DNA of 64,000 nucleotides from Thiosulfatihalobacter marinus (GTDB lineage Bacteria; Pseudomonadota; Alphaproteobacteria; Rhodobacterales; Rhodobacteraceae). Below the pieces are notes generated by a model. It made no database searches. It was not told where the DNA came from and saw only the letters and a list, made by a program, of their open reading frames with translations. Below are positions 24,182 through 33,504 of this stretch, in pieces. The stretch's first letter is position 1; every line of letters starts with the position of its first letter. Position numbers and translations under genes: made by a program. The stretch spans positions 1 through 64,000 of the forward strand of contig NZ_JAECRZ010000012.1 of NCBI RefSeq assembly GCF_016019955.1, read 5' to 3'.

Positions 24182-25384
24182 TTAGGTCGTCTCGCGCATC
24201 CGCGGTTCTTCTCGAACGATATTCGCTTGAGTCAATCTATCGATTTCAGCTTCTGTCAGTCCAGCCTCGCTAAGCAACTCCCTACTATGCTGCCCGAAGC
24301 GAGGCGGTGCCGCGCGAACCGCTCCGGGGGTACGCGACAAGCGTGCTGGCACGCCGGTGCCGCGGTAGGTGCCAACTGATACCACCATGCCGCGATGTCG
24401 GGTGTGTGGATGCTCCAACGCTTCATTCACATTCCGAACGACTCCGGCGGGAATCCCAGCTTTCAAAAGCACCGGCTCAAGTTTGAAGGCGTCATGTTGC
24501 ACCAGGCACTCTGACAAGACCTCTGTCATCTCTGACCGATGCGCAAGACGCGCGGCATTGTCGGCAAATCGTGGATCGCAGGGCACCTCAGGTAGGCCAA
24601 GCACGTCACAGAGTTTTGCGAACTGACCATTGTTACCGATAGCCAGATAGAGTTTGCCATTACTTGTTTCGAACATGTCGTATGGTACGATATTTGGATG
24701 CCCATTGCCGGTCGCCATTGGTATCTGTCCGGACATGAGGGAATTAGCCGCTTGGGGATGCATCATGCTGATCGCGCAATCATATAGCGGCACTTCGATG
24801 GCTTGGCCCAATCCGGACCGGCCCCGTTCCAAAAGTGCGGCGAGAATAGCGTTACAGGCGATCAGACCGGTGCCGATGTCCACGATGGGCGTACCCATGC
24901 GTGTCGGGCCTTCGGAGGGATTGCCGTTGATGCTCATGAGGCCCGTCATAGCTTGTACCACGGCGTCATAGCCGGGAAAACCGCCAAGTGGGCCATCGGA
25001 ACCAAATCCAGTCACATGGCAGAGTACCAGTCTAGGAAAACGTGCCCTGAGAACATCAGCATAACCAAGCCCCCATTTTTCAAGAGTACCAGACTTAAAA
25101 TTGTGAACTAAAACATCCGCATCCTGAAGAAACCGCAAAATCAGGTCGCGCCCTTCCGGTTGCTGCAGATCGATAGCGATGGACCGCTTGTTGCGGTTGG
25201 CGCCAGAGAAATAAGCGCTGAGTTCATCATTGAAAGGCGGGCCCCAACTGCGGGTCTCGTCGCCCAGAGGCGGCTCCACCTTGATGACCTCAGCGCCATG
25301 ATCCGCAAGCATTTGGGTGCAGTAAGGCCCGCCCAGCACGCGGCTGAGGTCGACCACCTTGATCCCGTCCAATGAGCCAGCCAT
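24182..25384 (-). CDS. Class III (CaiB/BaiF) CoA transferase
   Basis: This 400-residue enzyme should transfer CoA from succinyl-CoA or another donor to a carboxylic acid. Family features include KVVDLSRVLGGPYCTQMLADHGAEVIKVEPP at the N-terminus, NRNKRSIAIDL, VHNFKSGTLEKWGLGY and the catalytic Asp in MGTPIVDIGTG (about 169). In this island it is the best candidate to activate adipate (or another dicarboxylate) to its CoA ester before beta-oxidation. The ATG at 25384 overlaps the stop of the alcohol dehydrogenase gene by one base, so the two are translationally coupled. Substrate is inferred. Confidence 0.88.
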   Translation of the reverse strand: MAGSLDGIKVVDLSRVLGGPYCTQMLADHGAEVIKVEPPLGDETRSWGPPFNDELSAYFSGANRNKRSIAIDLQQPEGRDLILRFLQDADVLVHNFKSGTLEKWGLGYADVLRARFPRLVLCHVTGFGSDGPLGGFPGYDAVVQAMTGLMSINGNPSEGPTRMGTPIVDIGTGLIACNAILAALLERGRSGLGQAIEVPLYDCAISMMHPQAANSLMSGQIPMATGNGHPNIVPYDMFETSNGKLYLAIGNNGQFAKLCDVLGLPEVPCDPRFADNAARLAHRSEMTEVLSECLVQHDAFKLEPVLLKAGIPAGVVRNVNEALEHPHTRHRGMVVSVGTYRGTGVPARLSRTPGAVRAAPPRFGQHSRELLSEAGLTEAEIDRLTQANIVREEPRMRETT

Positions 25385-26538
25385 CAAAGCGCCTCCTGAT
25401 AGAGGCGCGACACATCTTCGGCTGTCATGTCGCGCGGGTTGGTCTCCAGCAATCGCGTGATACCGGTCACGACCTCATTAGCCATTCCGGGAATGGCTGC
25501 CTCGGTCACTCCGACACCAGAAAGTCGAGACTCAAGTCCGCTTTCGACTAGCATCCGTTCCATCTCGTCGATCAGGCCATGGGCCGCAGCCGCATCAGAG
25601 TTGAAAGGCCGCGAGGGCAGTAGTAACCGCGATAGACGAGCATATTCAGCTTCTGCAACGGGCATGTTGAACCTCATCACTGGTCCTGCGACCAGAGCGT
25701 TTGCGTGCCCGTGAGGAACCTTGAAACCTGTTCCAAGTGGGTATGACAAGGCATGAATCGCCCCCACGCTGGCATTAATGAAGGCCATCCCAGCCAGTGT
25801 CGCCCCCAACAGCATGGCCTCTCGCGCTGACAGGTCCGAAGGCGTTTCCATGACGATTGGTAAGTTCTGACCGAGAAGCACCAGCGCTTTGTCCGCCATT
25901 CCATCGGAAATGGGATTCTTTCTGGTGCGACTGGTTACTGCCTCAATGGCGTGAACCATTGCGTCTAACGCCGTGGCCGCTGTGATGTGACGAGGCATTC
26001 CCAATGTTAGCTTTGCATCTAGCAAGGCAACGTCAGGCAGAAGCTGCGGTGCATATACCGCTTTTTTTTCGTGGCTTTCCGAAGTCAGCACGGACACCCA
26101 TGTTACCTCTGATCCGGTCCCTGCCGTGGTTGGCACCTGGATCAGTGGCAAGCGTTTATCGGTGACCTGATTAATCCCGATCATGTCCGTAATCGGTTGA
26201 TCGTTGGCTACCGCCGCTGCGATGACCTTGGCAGTGTCCAGTGAACTGCCGCCGCCAAGTCCGATGATTCCGTCAGCACCAAAGGCCCGCGCGACCTCTA
26301 CCGCGGCCTCGACGACAGCGATCGGGGGGTCCGCTTCGACTTTATGAAAAATCTCAACCTCGATGCCAGCAGCCCTAAGTGAGGCGGCTGCCTCGTCCGC
26401 AAAACCACAGGCCAATATGCCCGGGTCCGTCACGACCAGCGCACGGGTGCAAGACAAATCTTGCATCAGGCTGCCGATCCGGCCAAGCCCACCGCTCTCG
26501 CAGACGATCCTCGGGGTGGAAAGGAAATTGAAGTCCAT
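25384..26538 (-). CDS. Iron-containing (group III) alcohol dehydrogenase
   Basis: A 384-residue NAD(P)-dependent enzyme. The nucleotide motif GGGSSLD is at 95-101, PTTAGTGSEVT at 136-146, and the metal ligands Asp192, His196, His262 and His276 in ALDAMVHAIE and VGAIHALSYPLGTGFKVPHGHAN. Relatives include 4-hydroxybutyrate and other omega-hydroxy-acid dehydrogenases. In this context it probably oxidises 6-hydroxyhexanoate to 6-oxohexanoate, the step done in Acinetobacter by an unrelated zinc-type enzyme (ChnD). It is coupled to the CoA transferase downstream and lies 18 bp after the acyl-CoA dehydrogenase gene. Confidence 0.9.
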   Translation of the reverse strand: MDFNFLSTPRIVCESGGLGRIGSLMQDLSCTRALVVTDPGILACGFADEAAASLRAAGIEVEIFHKVEADPPIAVVEAAVEVARAFGADGIIGLGGGSSLDTAKVIAAAVANDQPITDMIGINQVTDKRLPLIQVPTTAGTGSEVTWVSVLTSESHEKKAVYAPQLLPDVALLDAKLTLGMPRHITAATALDAMVHAIEAVTSRTRKNPISDGMADKALVLLGQNLPIVMETPSDLSAREAMLLGATLAGMAFINASVGAIHALSYPLGTGFKVPHGHANALVAGPVMRFNMPVAEAEYARLSRLLLPSRPFNSDAAAAHGLIDEMERMLVESGLESRLSGVGVTEAAIPGMANEVVTGITRLLETNPRDMTAEDVSRLYQEAL

Positions 26539-26556
26539 AGTTTGTCTTCGCTCCTG

Positions 26557-27717
26557 TTAAGCTGCTGCAGTGCGGATCATATTCCGCGCGATCAGTATTT
26601 GCTGAATCTGGGTTGTCCCCTCGTAGATGCGGAAGAGACGCACATCGCGATAGAAGCGCTCGACCGCATATTCGGCCATGTATCCTGCACCGCCGTGGAT
26701 TTGCACTGCGCGATCGGCCACTCGACCTACCATCTCACTGGCAAACATCTTGCAGCAGGCAGCATCAGTCGACACGTTCTGACCAGCGTCCTTGCGGCGT
26801 GCTGTTTCTTCGATCATGCAACGCGCTGCGAAGGCCTCGGCGCGACTGTCAGCCAGCATGGCTTGGATCAGTTGCTTTTCAGCGATGGGTTCACCGAATT
26901 GTTTGCGTTCCATCGCATAGGATAGGCTGTCACGGATCAGCCGTTCGGCGGCGCCCACACAGACGGCAGAAATATGCAGTCGGCCCCGGTCAAGGACTTT
27001 CATTGCTGTCTTAAAGCCCTTGTTCAGACGGTCCGGCCCGCCGATAATGTTCGCGGCAGGCACGCGGACATTGTCAAGGATGACGTCGCATGTGTGCGAG
27101 CCCTTCTGCCCCATCTTCCTGTCAGGCTGGCCAAGCGTTATGCCTGGCGTCCCTGCCTCGACGAGAAAGGCGCTTACGCCGGCAGAACCTTCCGCCTCTG
27201 GATTGGTCCGGGCAAAAACCGTGAATAGATCGGCACGCGGTGCATTGGTAATGTAGCGTTTCGTGCCGTTCAGAAGGAAATCGTTACCGTCACGCCGCGC
27301 CGTAGTGCGCAGACTGCCAGCATCCGACCCAGCATCTGGCTCGGTTAGGGCGAAGGATGCGATCATATCTCCGGACGCGAGAGCTGGTAGATACTGCGCC
27401 TTCTGCTCGTCGGTTCCATCGATGATGATTCCCTGAGAGCCGATCCCGTTGTTGGTGCCAACTAGCGACCGGAACGCAGGCGAAGCCTGGCCAAGAACGA
27501 AAGCGGCTTGCACTTCCTCTATCATCGACAAGCCGAGCCCGCCGAAATCTTCCGGGATCGACATGCCGAAAAGGCCCATCATGCGGATTTCATCGACCAG
27601 CATCGGCGGAATCACATCCTCGTCGGCGACGCGATCCTCGTAAGGGATTAGTCGCTCTTTCACGAAGCGGTCGAGCGCGTCGAGAAACTGGGAAAGGGTA
27701 TCTTTATCAAGGGCCAT
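26557..27717 (-). CDS. Acyl-CoA dehydrogenase
   Basis: A 386-residue flavoprotein of the acyl-CoA dehydrogenase family. Visible motifs: FALTEPDAGSDAGSLRTTA (FAD/substrate-binding), KRYITNAPRADLFTVFART, and the C-terminal DRAVQIHGGAGYMAEYAVERFYRDVRLFRIYEGTTQIQ with the catalytic Glu of YEGTT near residue 366. It passes electrons to ETF, and an etfBA pair is present in the same island. The likely substrate is adipyl-CoA (giving 2,3-didehydroadipyl-CoA); a glutaryl-CoA substrate would fit a C5 ring pathway. It is the first gene after the IclR gene on this arm. Confidence 0.9.
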   Translation of the reverse strand: MALDKDTLSQFLDALDRFVKERLIPYEDRVADEDVIPPMLVDEIRMMGLFGMSIPEDFGGLGLSMIEEVQAAFVLGQASPAFRSLVGTNNGIGSQGIIIDGTDEQKAQYLPALASGDMIASFALTEPDAGSDAGSLRTTARRDGNDFLLNGTKRYITNAPRADLFTVFARTNPEAEGSAGVSAFLVEAGTPGITLGQPDRKMGQKGSHTCDVILDNVRVPAANIIGGPDRLNKGFKTAMKVLDRGRLHISAVCVGAAERLIRDSLSYAMERKQFGEPIAEKQLIQAMLADSRAEAFAARCMIEETARRKDAGQNVSTDAACCKMFASEMVGRVADRAVQIHGGAGYMAEYAVERFYRDVRLFRIYEGTTQIQQILIARNMIRTAAA

Positions 27718-27732
27718 GATGCTCTCTATTGT

Positions 27733-28527
27733 TCAGGGTGCGACCGCCGCAACGCGGCGGACAAGATCGACAAGGCGGTGCGCGACGTCGCTTTCGATCC
27801 AGTCGCGCGTAAGGGTTTGCGAAGGGCCACCGCAGTTGAAGGCAATAATGGGTGAGCCGTCCTTCGGCACGAAGGGCACCGCTACAGCGTTCACATCACG
27901 TTTCCACTCCGTGAAGGACGTGCAGTAACCGTGCTGTTGGTAGTCTGCGATAGCTGCTTCGATTCCGGGCTGCACATTCGGCCAGTTGTCGCCTTCATGT
28001 TCCTCCACAAGGGCCAGAATTCTGGCCCGCTCATCCGGGTCGTGCGCCGCTATGCAGGCGCGACCAACCGCGGTCGTGGCCAGTTTAATATGGGCACCAA
28101 CCTCGATCGCCAGCGTGACGGCATTAGTGCCCTTGCACCGCTCCAGATAGACCATCGATAGCCGGTCACGACTGGCCATGGCCACCGGCATGCCTGTGTA
28201 ATCAGCCAGCTCCTGCATAAAGGGCTTCGCCAGTTGCCGCAGCGGAATCCCTGCAAGGCAGGAGAAACCCAACGAAAGCACTGGAGGGGCCAGTCGATAA
28301 CGTGCTGTATCCGGGTCGTAGCTGAGGTATTCCAGCTTGTTCAGTGTATAGGCCAGCCGGGAGACCGTCGATCTGCTCAGGCCAGTGCGCTCGGCCAACT
28401 CACCGTTCCCCAGAGCCTCCCCTTCCCGCCGAAAGGCCCGCAACAGCTCCAAGCCGCGCGCCAACGCCGTGACAAAATCGCGATCCTGTTTCTCGGCATC
28501 CTTGGTGCGGTCTTTCCTTGGTCTCAC
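27733..28527 (-). CDS. IclR-family transcriptional regulator
   Basis: A 264-residue regulator: N-terminal winged helix (about 18-75; LARGLELLRAFRREGEALGNGELAERTGLSRSTVSRLAYTLNKL) and a C-terminal IclR effector domain (about 90-260; LRQLAKPFMQELADYTGMPVAMASRDRLSMVYLERCKG, AVGRACIAAHDPDERARIL). It is divergent from the aldehyde dehydrogenase gene and leads the acyl-CoA dehydrogenase/CoA transferase arm, so it probably controls both arms through the shared region 28528-28698, where a fitting palindrome lies. Confidence 0.92.
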   Translation of the reverse strand: MRPRKDRTKDAEKQDRDFVTALARGLELLRAFRREGEALGNGELAERTGLSRSTVSRLAYTLNKLEYLSYDPDTARYRLAPPVLSLGFSCLAGIPLRQLAKPFMQELADYTGMPVAMASRDRLSMVYLERCKGTNAVTLAIEVGAHIKLATTAVGRACIAAHDPDERARILALVEEHEGDNWPNVQPGIEAAIADYQQHGYCTSFTEWKRDVNAVAVPFVPKDGSPIIAFNCGGPSQTLTRDWIESDVAHRLVDLVRRVAAVAP

Positions 28528-28608
28528 GATATCCCTCCTCGGAAAGAATTATGCGTCTTGAAACACACCTAAACGATCGATAACGTCCGAGTCAATACTG
28601 CGGTAAAC

Positions 28609-28627
28609 TTTCCCGCTATGCGGAAAA
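28609..28627. promoter_or_regulatory. Candidate IclR operator in the divergent promoter region
   Basis: TTTCCCGC (28609-28616), TAT, GCGGAAAA (28620-28627): an inverted repeat with one mismatch, of the TTCCGC-TAT-GCGGAA type common for IclR-family sites. It lies 82 bp from the IclR start and 72 bp from the aldehyde dehydrogenase start. Confidence 0.5.
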
Positions 28628-28698
28628 TTAAGGTCGTCCACCTAGTCCCATTCGTGCCGGATCCTGCGGATGACACAACTAAGCGAGGGCATAATGCC

Positions 28699-30153
28699 AT
28701 GAAAGAAATGAATTATCCGACCATCCAGCACCTCATCGGACGAGACTGGATCGCTTCTCCCACGCCAGAGGATCGTGCAGTCATAAACCCTGCAAACGGG
28801 CAAACTATCGGACAGATTCCGCAGGCTAGCGCCGCAGATCTAGACCATGCGGTTCACTCGGCCGAATCAGCTTTTCGCCGATGGAAAAACAGCTCTCCCA
28901 TGGAACGAAGTGCGATTTTGCGGCGGTTTGCCGACCTGCTGCGCCAAAATGACAGACTGATCGCTGGCTGGATCACTCTCGATGAAGGCAAGCCGCTGGC
29001 TGAGGCTTTGGCTGAGGTCCGCGCCTCGGCTGACCACGTTGACTGGCACGCCGAGGAATGTCGGCGCATTTATGGGCGCATCATTCCATCACGCAGCCCG
29101 CGGGTACAGCAGCTTGTCGTGCGCGAACCGATAGGCGTCTGCCTTGCCATCACGCCTTGGAATTTTCCGCTGAGCCAAGCGGTACGCAAGGTCGCGGCGG
29201 CGCTTGCGTCAGGTTGCACGATGATCTTAAAAGCCCCGGCAGAGGCTCCGGCGGGTTGCATGGCAATTGCTCGCTATCTGCTGGATGCAGGATTGCCCGA
29301 AGGCTGTCTGAACCTTGTCTGGGGTAATGCGGCCTTCATTTCGGAAACTCTAATTGCGCGCCCCGAGGTGCGCAAAATCACCTTCACCGGTTCGGTCGAG
29401 GTGGGCAAGCATCTGGCAGAATTGGCTGGCCGCCATATGAAGCGGGCGACGATGGAGCTCGGCGGTCACGCGCCCGTATTGGTGTTCGACGACACCGATG
29501 CCACGGCCGCGGCGCGCGCCTTGGCGGTCAACAAGCTGCGCAATGCAGGCCAGGTGTGCATCGCCCCAACCCGGTTTTACGTACAACAAGGCATCTACGA
29601 TCGATTTCTGTCCGAACTAGTTTCAGCATTTGAGAGCGTAAAGGTGGGCGCTGGTTTAGCCGAAGGCACGCAGATGGGACCATTGTGTCATCGCGGACGC
29701 GTGAATGCGATGGAAAAGCTCGTCGAGGATGCCCGCGAAAACGGCGCACGGGTGTTGACGGGAGGCAAAAGGCTTGGAAATCATGGTAACTTCTATGCCC
29801 CGACAATCGTCGATACGCCCAACGACGACATTGACTTGATGCGCGAAGAACCCTTCGGCCCGATTGCTGTCGTCTCGTCTTTTCGTGACATAGAGGACGG
29901 ACTGTCGCGGGCCAACGGGCTACCCTTCGGGCTGGCGTCCTATGTCTTTACCAATTCGTTAGAGCGTGCAGATAAAGCAGCTGCGGGTTTGCAGGCAGGT
30001 ATGGTAAGCATCAACCAGTTCGGCCTCGCTCTGCCCGAGACTCCGTTTGGAGGCGTGAGAGACAGCGGCTATGGGACTGAAGGCGGGACGGAAACCTTCG
30101 AAGGCTATCTCATTACCAAATTTATCTCGCGCAATCGCGCGCCAGTGCTGTGA
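28699..30153 (+). CDS. NAD(P)-dependent aldehyde dehydrogenase (succinate-semialdehyde dehydrogenase-like)
   Basis: From the ATG at 28699 the enzyme has 484 residues, normal for the family; a longer frame exists upstream but lacks homologous character. Key residues: ITPWNFPLSQ (150s), FTGSVEVGK, catalytic base Glu254 in MELGGHAP, nucleophile Cys287 in NAGQVCIAP, and the end FGGVRDSGYGTEGGTE. It is closest in look to succinate/glutarate-semialdehyde dehydrogenases. In the proposed pathway it oxidises 6-oxohexanoate to adipate (ChnE role). It is first on the plus arm and followed at once by the fatty-acid oxidation gene. Confidence 0.9.
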   Translation: MKEMNYPTIQHLIGRDWIASPTPEDRAVINPANGQTIGQIPQASAADLDHAVHSAESAFRRWKNSSPMERSAILRRFADLLRQNDRLIAGWITLDEGKPLAEALAEVRASADHVDWHAEECRRIYGRIIPSRSPRVQQLVVREPIGVCLAITPWNFPLSQAVRKVAAALASGCTMILKAPAEAPAGCMAIARYLLDAGLPEGCLNLVWGNAAFISETLIARPEVRKITFTGSVEVGKHLAELAGRHMKRATMELGGHAPVLVFDDTDATAAARALAVNKLRNAGQVCIAPTRFYVQQGIYDRFLSELVSAFESVKVGAGLAEGTQMGPLCHRGRVNAMEKLVEDARENGARVLTGGKRLGNHGNFYAPTIVDTPNDDIDLMREEPFGPIAVVSSFRDIEDGLSRANGLPFGLASYVFTNSLERADKAAAGLQAGMVSINQFGLALPETPFGGVRDSGYGTEGGTETFEGYLITKFISRNRAPVL

Positions 30154-30161
30154 GGATGCCC

Positions 30162-32243
30162 ATGCCTGTTGAATTAAGCTTCTCAAATGACGCAGCAATT
30201 CTGACCATAGACAATTCGCCGCTTAACCTAATCAACGCGGAGGTTCGGGCTGGAATACAACACTGTATCTTCAAAGTCCTCGAAACTGGGGCTACCAGGC
30301 TGATTATCACCGGCACAGGAACGACCTTCGTCGCGGGCGCGGATGCGAAGGAATTCGGTAAGTTGCCTGTTGATCCACAACTAAATGATGTGCTGATGCA
30401 ACTTGCACACCTCCCGATTCCTACTATCGCAGCAATCAACGGGGCTGCGCTTGGTGGGGGACTAGAGATTGCTCTGGCTTGCTGCTATCGCATCGCCTCA
30501 ACTTCTGCCAAACTGGGCTTGCCAGAGGTAAACTTGGGGATCGTGCCTGGCGCAGGGGGAACCCAAAGACTGCCGCGACTTATCGGTATTGAAGCTGCGC
30601 TTGACATGATTGTCACCGGGAAGGCTGTTTCCGCCGAGCAGGCACTGAAAATGGGACTGATCCAGCTGCTAGCCGATGACCCGCTTGGCGCGGCCATAGC
30701 TCTCGATGACGATGTACTTGAGGCGGCACAGGCACCCGACAATCTTCCTTCACCAAAGCCAAACCACGTCGCAGCGGAAGTCGCCCGAGCGCATGTAGCG
30801 CGGCGTATGCCTGGCCAGAATGCCCCGCAGGTTGCGGTGAACCTAGTCGCGACCAGTGCGACGACGCCGCTGCACGACGCACTAGCCAGCGAGCGCTCTG
30901 CGTTTTTGGACCTTCGTACCTCGGATCAGGCGCGGGCCCTTAGGCACGTTTTCTTCACCGAGCGTACCGCAACCAACAAGGGGCGCGCCTACCCCCGACC
31001 TTCCCGAGATGCTGAAACCGCCATCGTGGTCGGTGGTGGCAATATGGGCGCAGCTATTGCGTACACGCTGGCGACCGCAGGGATCTCGGTGACTGTCGTC
31101 GAACGTAGTGCCTCGTCCGCCGAGTGGGCCAGTAAAAACCTGCAAAAGCTGATTGATCAGGGTATCAGTCGCGGTATTCTGTCCGTCGATGCGGCAAAGA
31201 CGGTTGAAGACCGGCTGGTTACGGTCTCAGGCTATGACGCTCTGCCACCAACCGATCTAGCAATCGAGGCGGCCTTCGAGGATTTTGCGGTTAAGACCGC
31301 GATCCTGACCGAACTCGAAGGCGCACTGCCACCCGAGACCATCATTGCCACAAACACATCCTATCTCGATGTAAATCGGCTCTCTGATGGGTTGAAACAC
31401 CCGGCACGCTTTGTAGGGATGCATTTCTTCAGTCCTGCGCATATTATGAAACTTCTGGAAGTCGTCAGGAGCGACCGAACGTCAGACGGAACATTAGGTG
31501 CAGCACTTGTGCTGGCGCACAGGCTTGGTAAAATCCCGGTACTGTCTGGTGTTTGCGATGGCTTCATCGGAAACCGAATTTTGTCGAGCTACCGTCGCGC
31601 CGCTAATCGCCTTCTGGTGGAGGGGGCTAATGTCGACGAGATCGACGCGGCTATGCGCGGATTCGGTATGGCGATGGGTCCATATGCTGCACAGGACATG
31701 TCGGGGCTGGACATCGCCTACGCGAATATCCGTCGCAAGGCAGTTGCCGAAGGGAACTGCTGTGGTCACGTGCCCTTGGTCGAGCGGCTGGTCGAAAAGC
31801 ACAAACGCCTAGGACGCAAATCGGGCGCCGGATGGTACGACTATGGGCCAGACGGCAAACCCTCACATTCGGAGCTGGTCGCTAGCGAAATACTCCGTGT
31901 CTCAGAAGAAATGAACTTCACTCGCCGCGAGTTCTCAGCTGACGAAATCGTAGAAAGGCTCTTGCTCACAATGGTGGCGGAAGCCTGCGATATCCTTGAC
32001 GAAGGCGTAGCAGAAAAACCGCAAGACATCGACCTAGTAATGATTCACGGCTACGGATTTCCCCGCTGGCGGGGAGGCCTGATGCACCACGCCAAAAATA
32101 TCGGCAAGGATCGGTTGACCGCGCTCTTCAGCGCGCATGTCAAAGAGGATCCTTGCGGCTGGAGGGTGCCTCGTTATTTAGAAAGAGTTTTCGCGACCGG
32201 GGAGGAACATGTCAGCATGTTTCCCACGATCACCGGCAGATAA
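30162..32243 (+). CDS. Bifunctional enoyl-CoA hydratase / 3-hydroxyacyl-CoA dehydrogenase (FadB/FadJ-like)
   Basis: Counted from the ATG at 30162 (693 residues; GAGG six bases upstream; a GTG at 30150 and an ATG at 30156 are alternatives). The N-terminal crotonase domain shows FVAGADAKEF, AAINGAALGGGLEIAL with Glu102 and LGLPEVNLGIVPGAGG with Glu122, the two catalytic glutamates. The dehydrogenase part has VVGGGNMGAAIA (about 289-300) and GMHFFSPAHIMKLLEVV (catalytic His), then a duplicated C-terminal domain ending IDLVMIHGYGFPRWRGG. It performs hydration and oxidation of the unsaturated acyl-CoA, here presumably 2,3-didehydroadipyl-CoA to 3-oxoadipyl-CoA. Confidence 0.92.
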   Translation: MPVELSFSNDAAILTIDNSPLNLINAEVRAGIQHCIFKVLETGATRLIITGTGTTFVAGADAKEFGKLPVDPQLNDVLMQLAHLPIPTIAAINGAALGGGLEIALACCYRIASTSAKLGLPEVNLGIVPGAGGTQRLPRLIGIEAALDMIVTGKAVSAEQALKMGLIQLLADDPLGAAIALDDDVLEAAQAPDNLPSPKPNHVAAEVARAHVARRMPGQNAPQVAVNLVATSATTPLHDALASERSAFLDLRTSDQARALRHVFFTERTATNKGRAYPRPSRDAETAIVVGGGNMGAAIAYTLATAGISVTVVERSASSAEWASKNLQKLIDQGISRGILSVDAAKTVEDRLVTVSGYDALPPTDLAIEAAFEDFAVKTAILTELEGALPPETIIATNTSYLDVNRLSDGLKHPARFVGMHFFSPAHIMKLLEVVRSDRTSDGTLGAALVLAHRLGKIPVLSGVCDGFIGNRILSSYRRAANRLLVEGANVDEIDAAMRGFGMAMGPYAAQDMSGLDIAYANIRRKAVAEGNCCGHVPLVERLVEKHKRLGRKSGAGWYDYGPDGKPSHSELVASEILRVSEEMNFTRREFSADEIVERLLLTMVAEACDILDEGVAEKPQDIDLVMIHGYGFPRWRGGLMHHAKNIGKDRLTALFSAHVKEDPCGWRVPRYLERVFATGEEHVSMFPTITGR

Positions 32244-32264
32244 GTTGTCTTTCTGTGGTAGAGG

Positions 32265-33311
32265 GAGTCTGTTTTGCAAATGGGGTGATGGCCGTGGTTG
32301 CCCTTTCCCCGGATAAACTTATCCCACAGCTTCCGTAACGGGTATGCCGAGTGCAGTGTATCCGTTCAGGACGGCGATGCGGACTGGGAGTGCCGCGACC
32401 TGACGGTCAAAGTCCCGCGCTATAAGGCGATGCCCCAGCGACATGACACAGTTCATTTTCGTCTCGACACTGCTTCGGCGGTGGTATCCGCTCCATCGTC
32501 GCCAGAGCGCGCGAGCCAGGCACTTCGCCGCGCGCAGGGCCTCGTTTCGCGCCACGGCTCCGGCGGTGATGGTCTTCCATGGCTTTGCGTTCTTGCGTGG
32601 CGGGATAACGGCGTGGGCACCACGGTCAGCAATTGCGTCGTGGCATTTCCGTGTGTCGTAGGCACCGTCAGCCATGACACTGCCGATCTACTGGTCCGCC
32701 GGGATCTGGTTGAGGAGGTCGGGTAAAACCCATGCATCGCCGATGTGGCTCCCTGTGACCTCGTCACTGCGCGAACCTCCAGTGTTTCCTCGTCAACCCC
32801 GAGATGGATCTCGGTCCAGACGCGCCGTTTGGGTCCACCATGCTTGCGGGCGTGCCACTCGCCTTCGCCCGCGACTTTGATACGCGTGCTGACAGCAGGT
32901 GCAGCGGCCCCTTGGAGCCGCGATTCGAGATGTTCACGGCCAGGGTCTTCTGACGCCGGGACAGGGTGCTGAAGTCGGGCACAGTCCGGACGAGACCAAC
33001 CAGCTGCAGCAGGCTCTAGACGAACCCAGTCGTCTACCGGAGCGCCATGCCGAATAACACCTTCATGGAAAGGCAGGTCTGGCTGGAGGCATCGCTGTAG
33101 GTCTGCTGCCGGCCACGACTGCCTATCGGCGCGGCCTCCCAGCTCATTTCGGGGTCGAACCAGATTGCCAGAGCGCCCCGGCGCTTGAGCGCTTCATTGT
33201 AGGCTCGCAAGTTCCTGGTGTTGTAGGTCGGGGGTGCAGTCTGCTCATGCACCCCGGCTACCAAGCCGGGTTCATAAGATGGATCCCGCACGGAATTTGT
33301 TCAACAGAGCC
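32265..33311 (-). mobile_element. Degenerate IS5-family insertion sequence
   Basis: About 1047 bp with imperfect terminal repeats: GGAGTCTGTTTTGCAAAT at the left and, read inward from the right, GGCTCTGTTGAACAAATTCC. Between them lie pieces of a minus-strand transposase in several frames. The size and ends fit the IS5 group. It splits the catabolic plus arm between the FadB-like and hydrolase genes. End coordinates are approximate to a few bases. Confidence 0.75.
32319..33291 (-). pseudogene. IS5-family transposase, multiply frameshifted
   Basis: The N-terminal piece (33034-33291) contains YNTRNLRAYNEALKRRGALAIWF and SWEAAPIGSRGRQQTYSD. A middle piece (32764-32982) has VPDFSTLSRRQKTL-like sequence and SNRGSKGPLHLL. 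The C-terminal piece (32319-32675) has MADGAYDTRKCHDAIADRGAHAVIPPRKNA and VETKMNCV, with the DDE residues Asp and Glu. The parts are in different frames, so no full transposase can be made. It is a dead copy. Confidence 0.85.
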
Positions 33312-33504
33312 TAGTAGCAGGCATATCTGCCTCACGACAGGCTGAGCAAGATCATACAATTTCCAAAGCAGGTATGTTCAATACACGGTGCATTCTTCGC
33401 CCTTACTCTGAGATCATTGGCGTACGCCTCAGACCGTTTGACGCCTCCGAGATTGGCGACGTCAGGTGGTGGCTTTGCCAAATGTTACTCTTGGGAGGAT
33501 AAAT

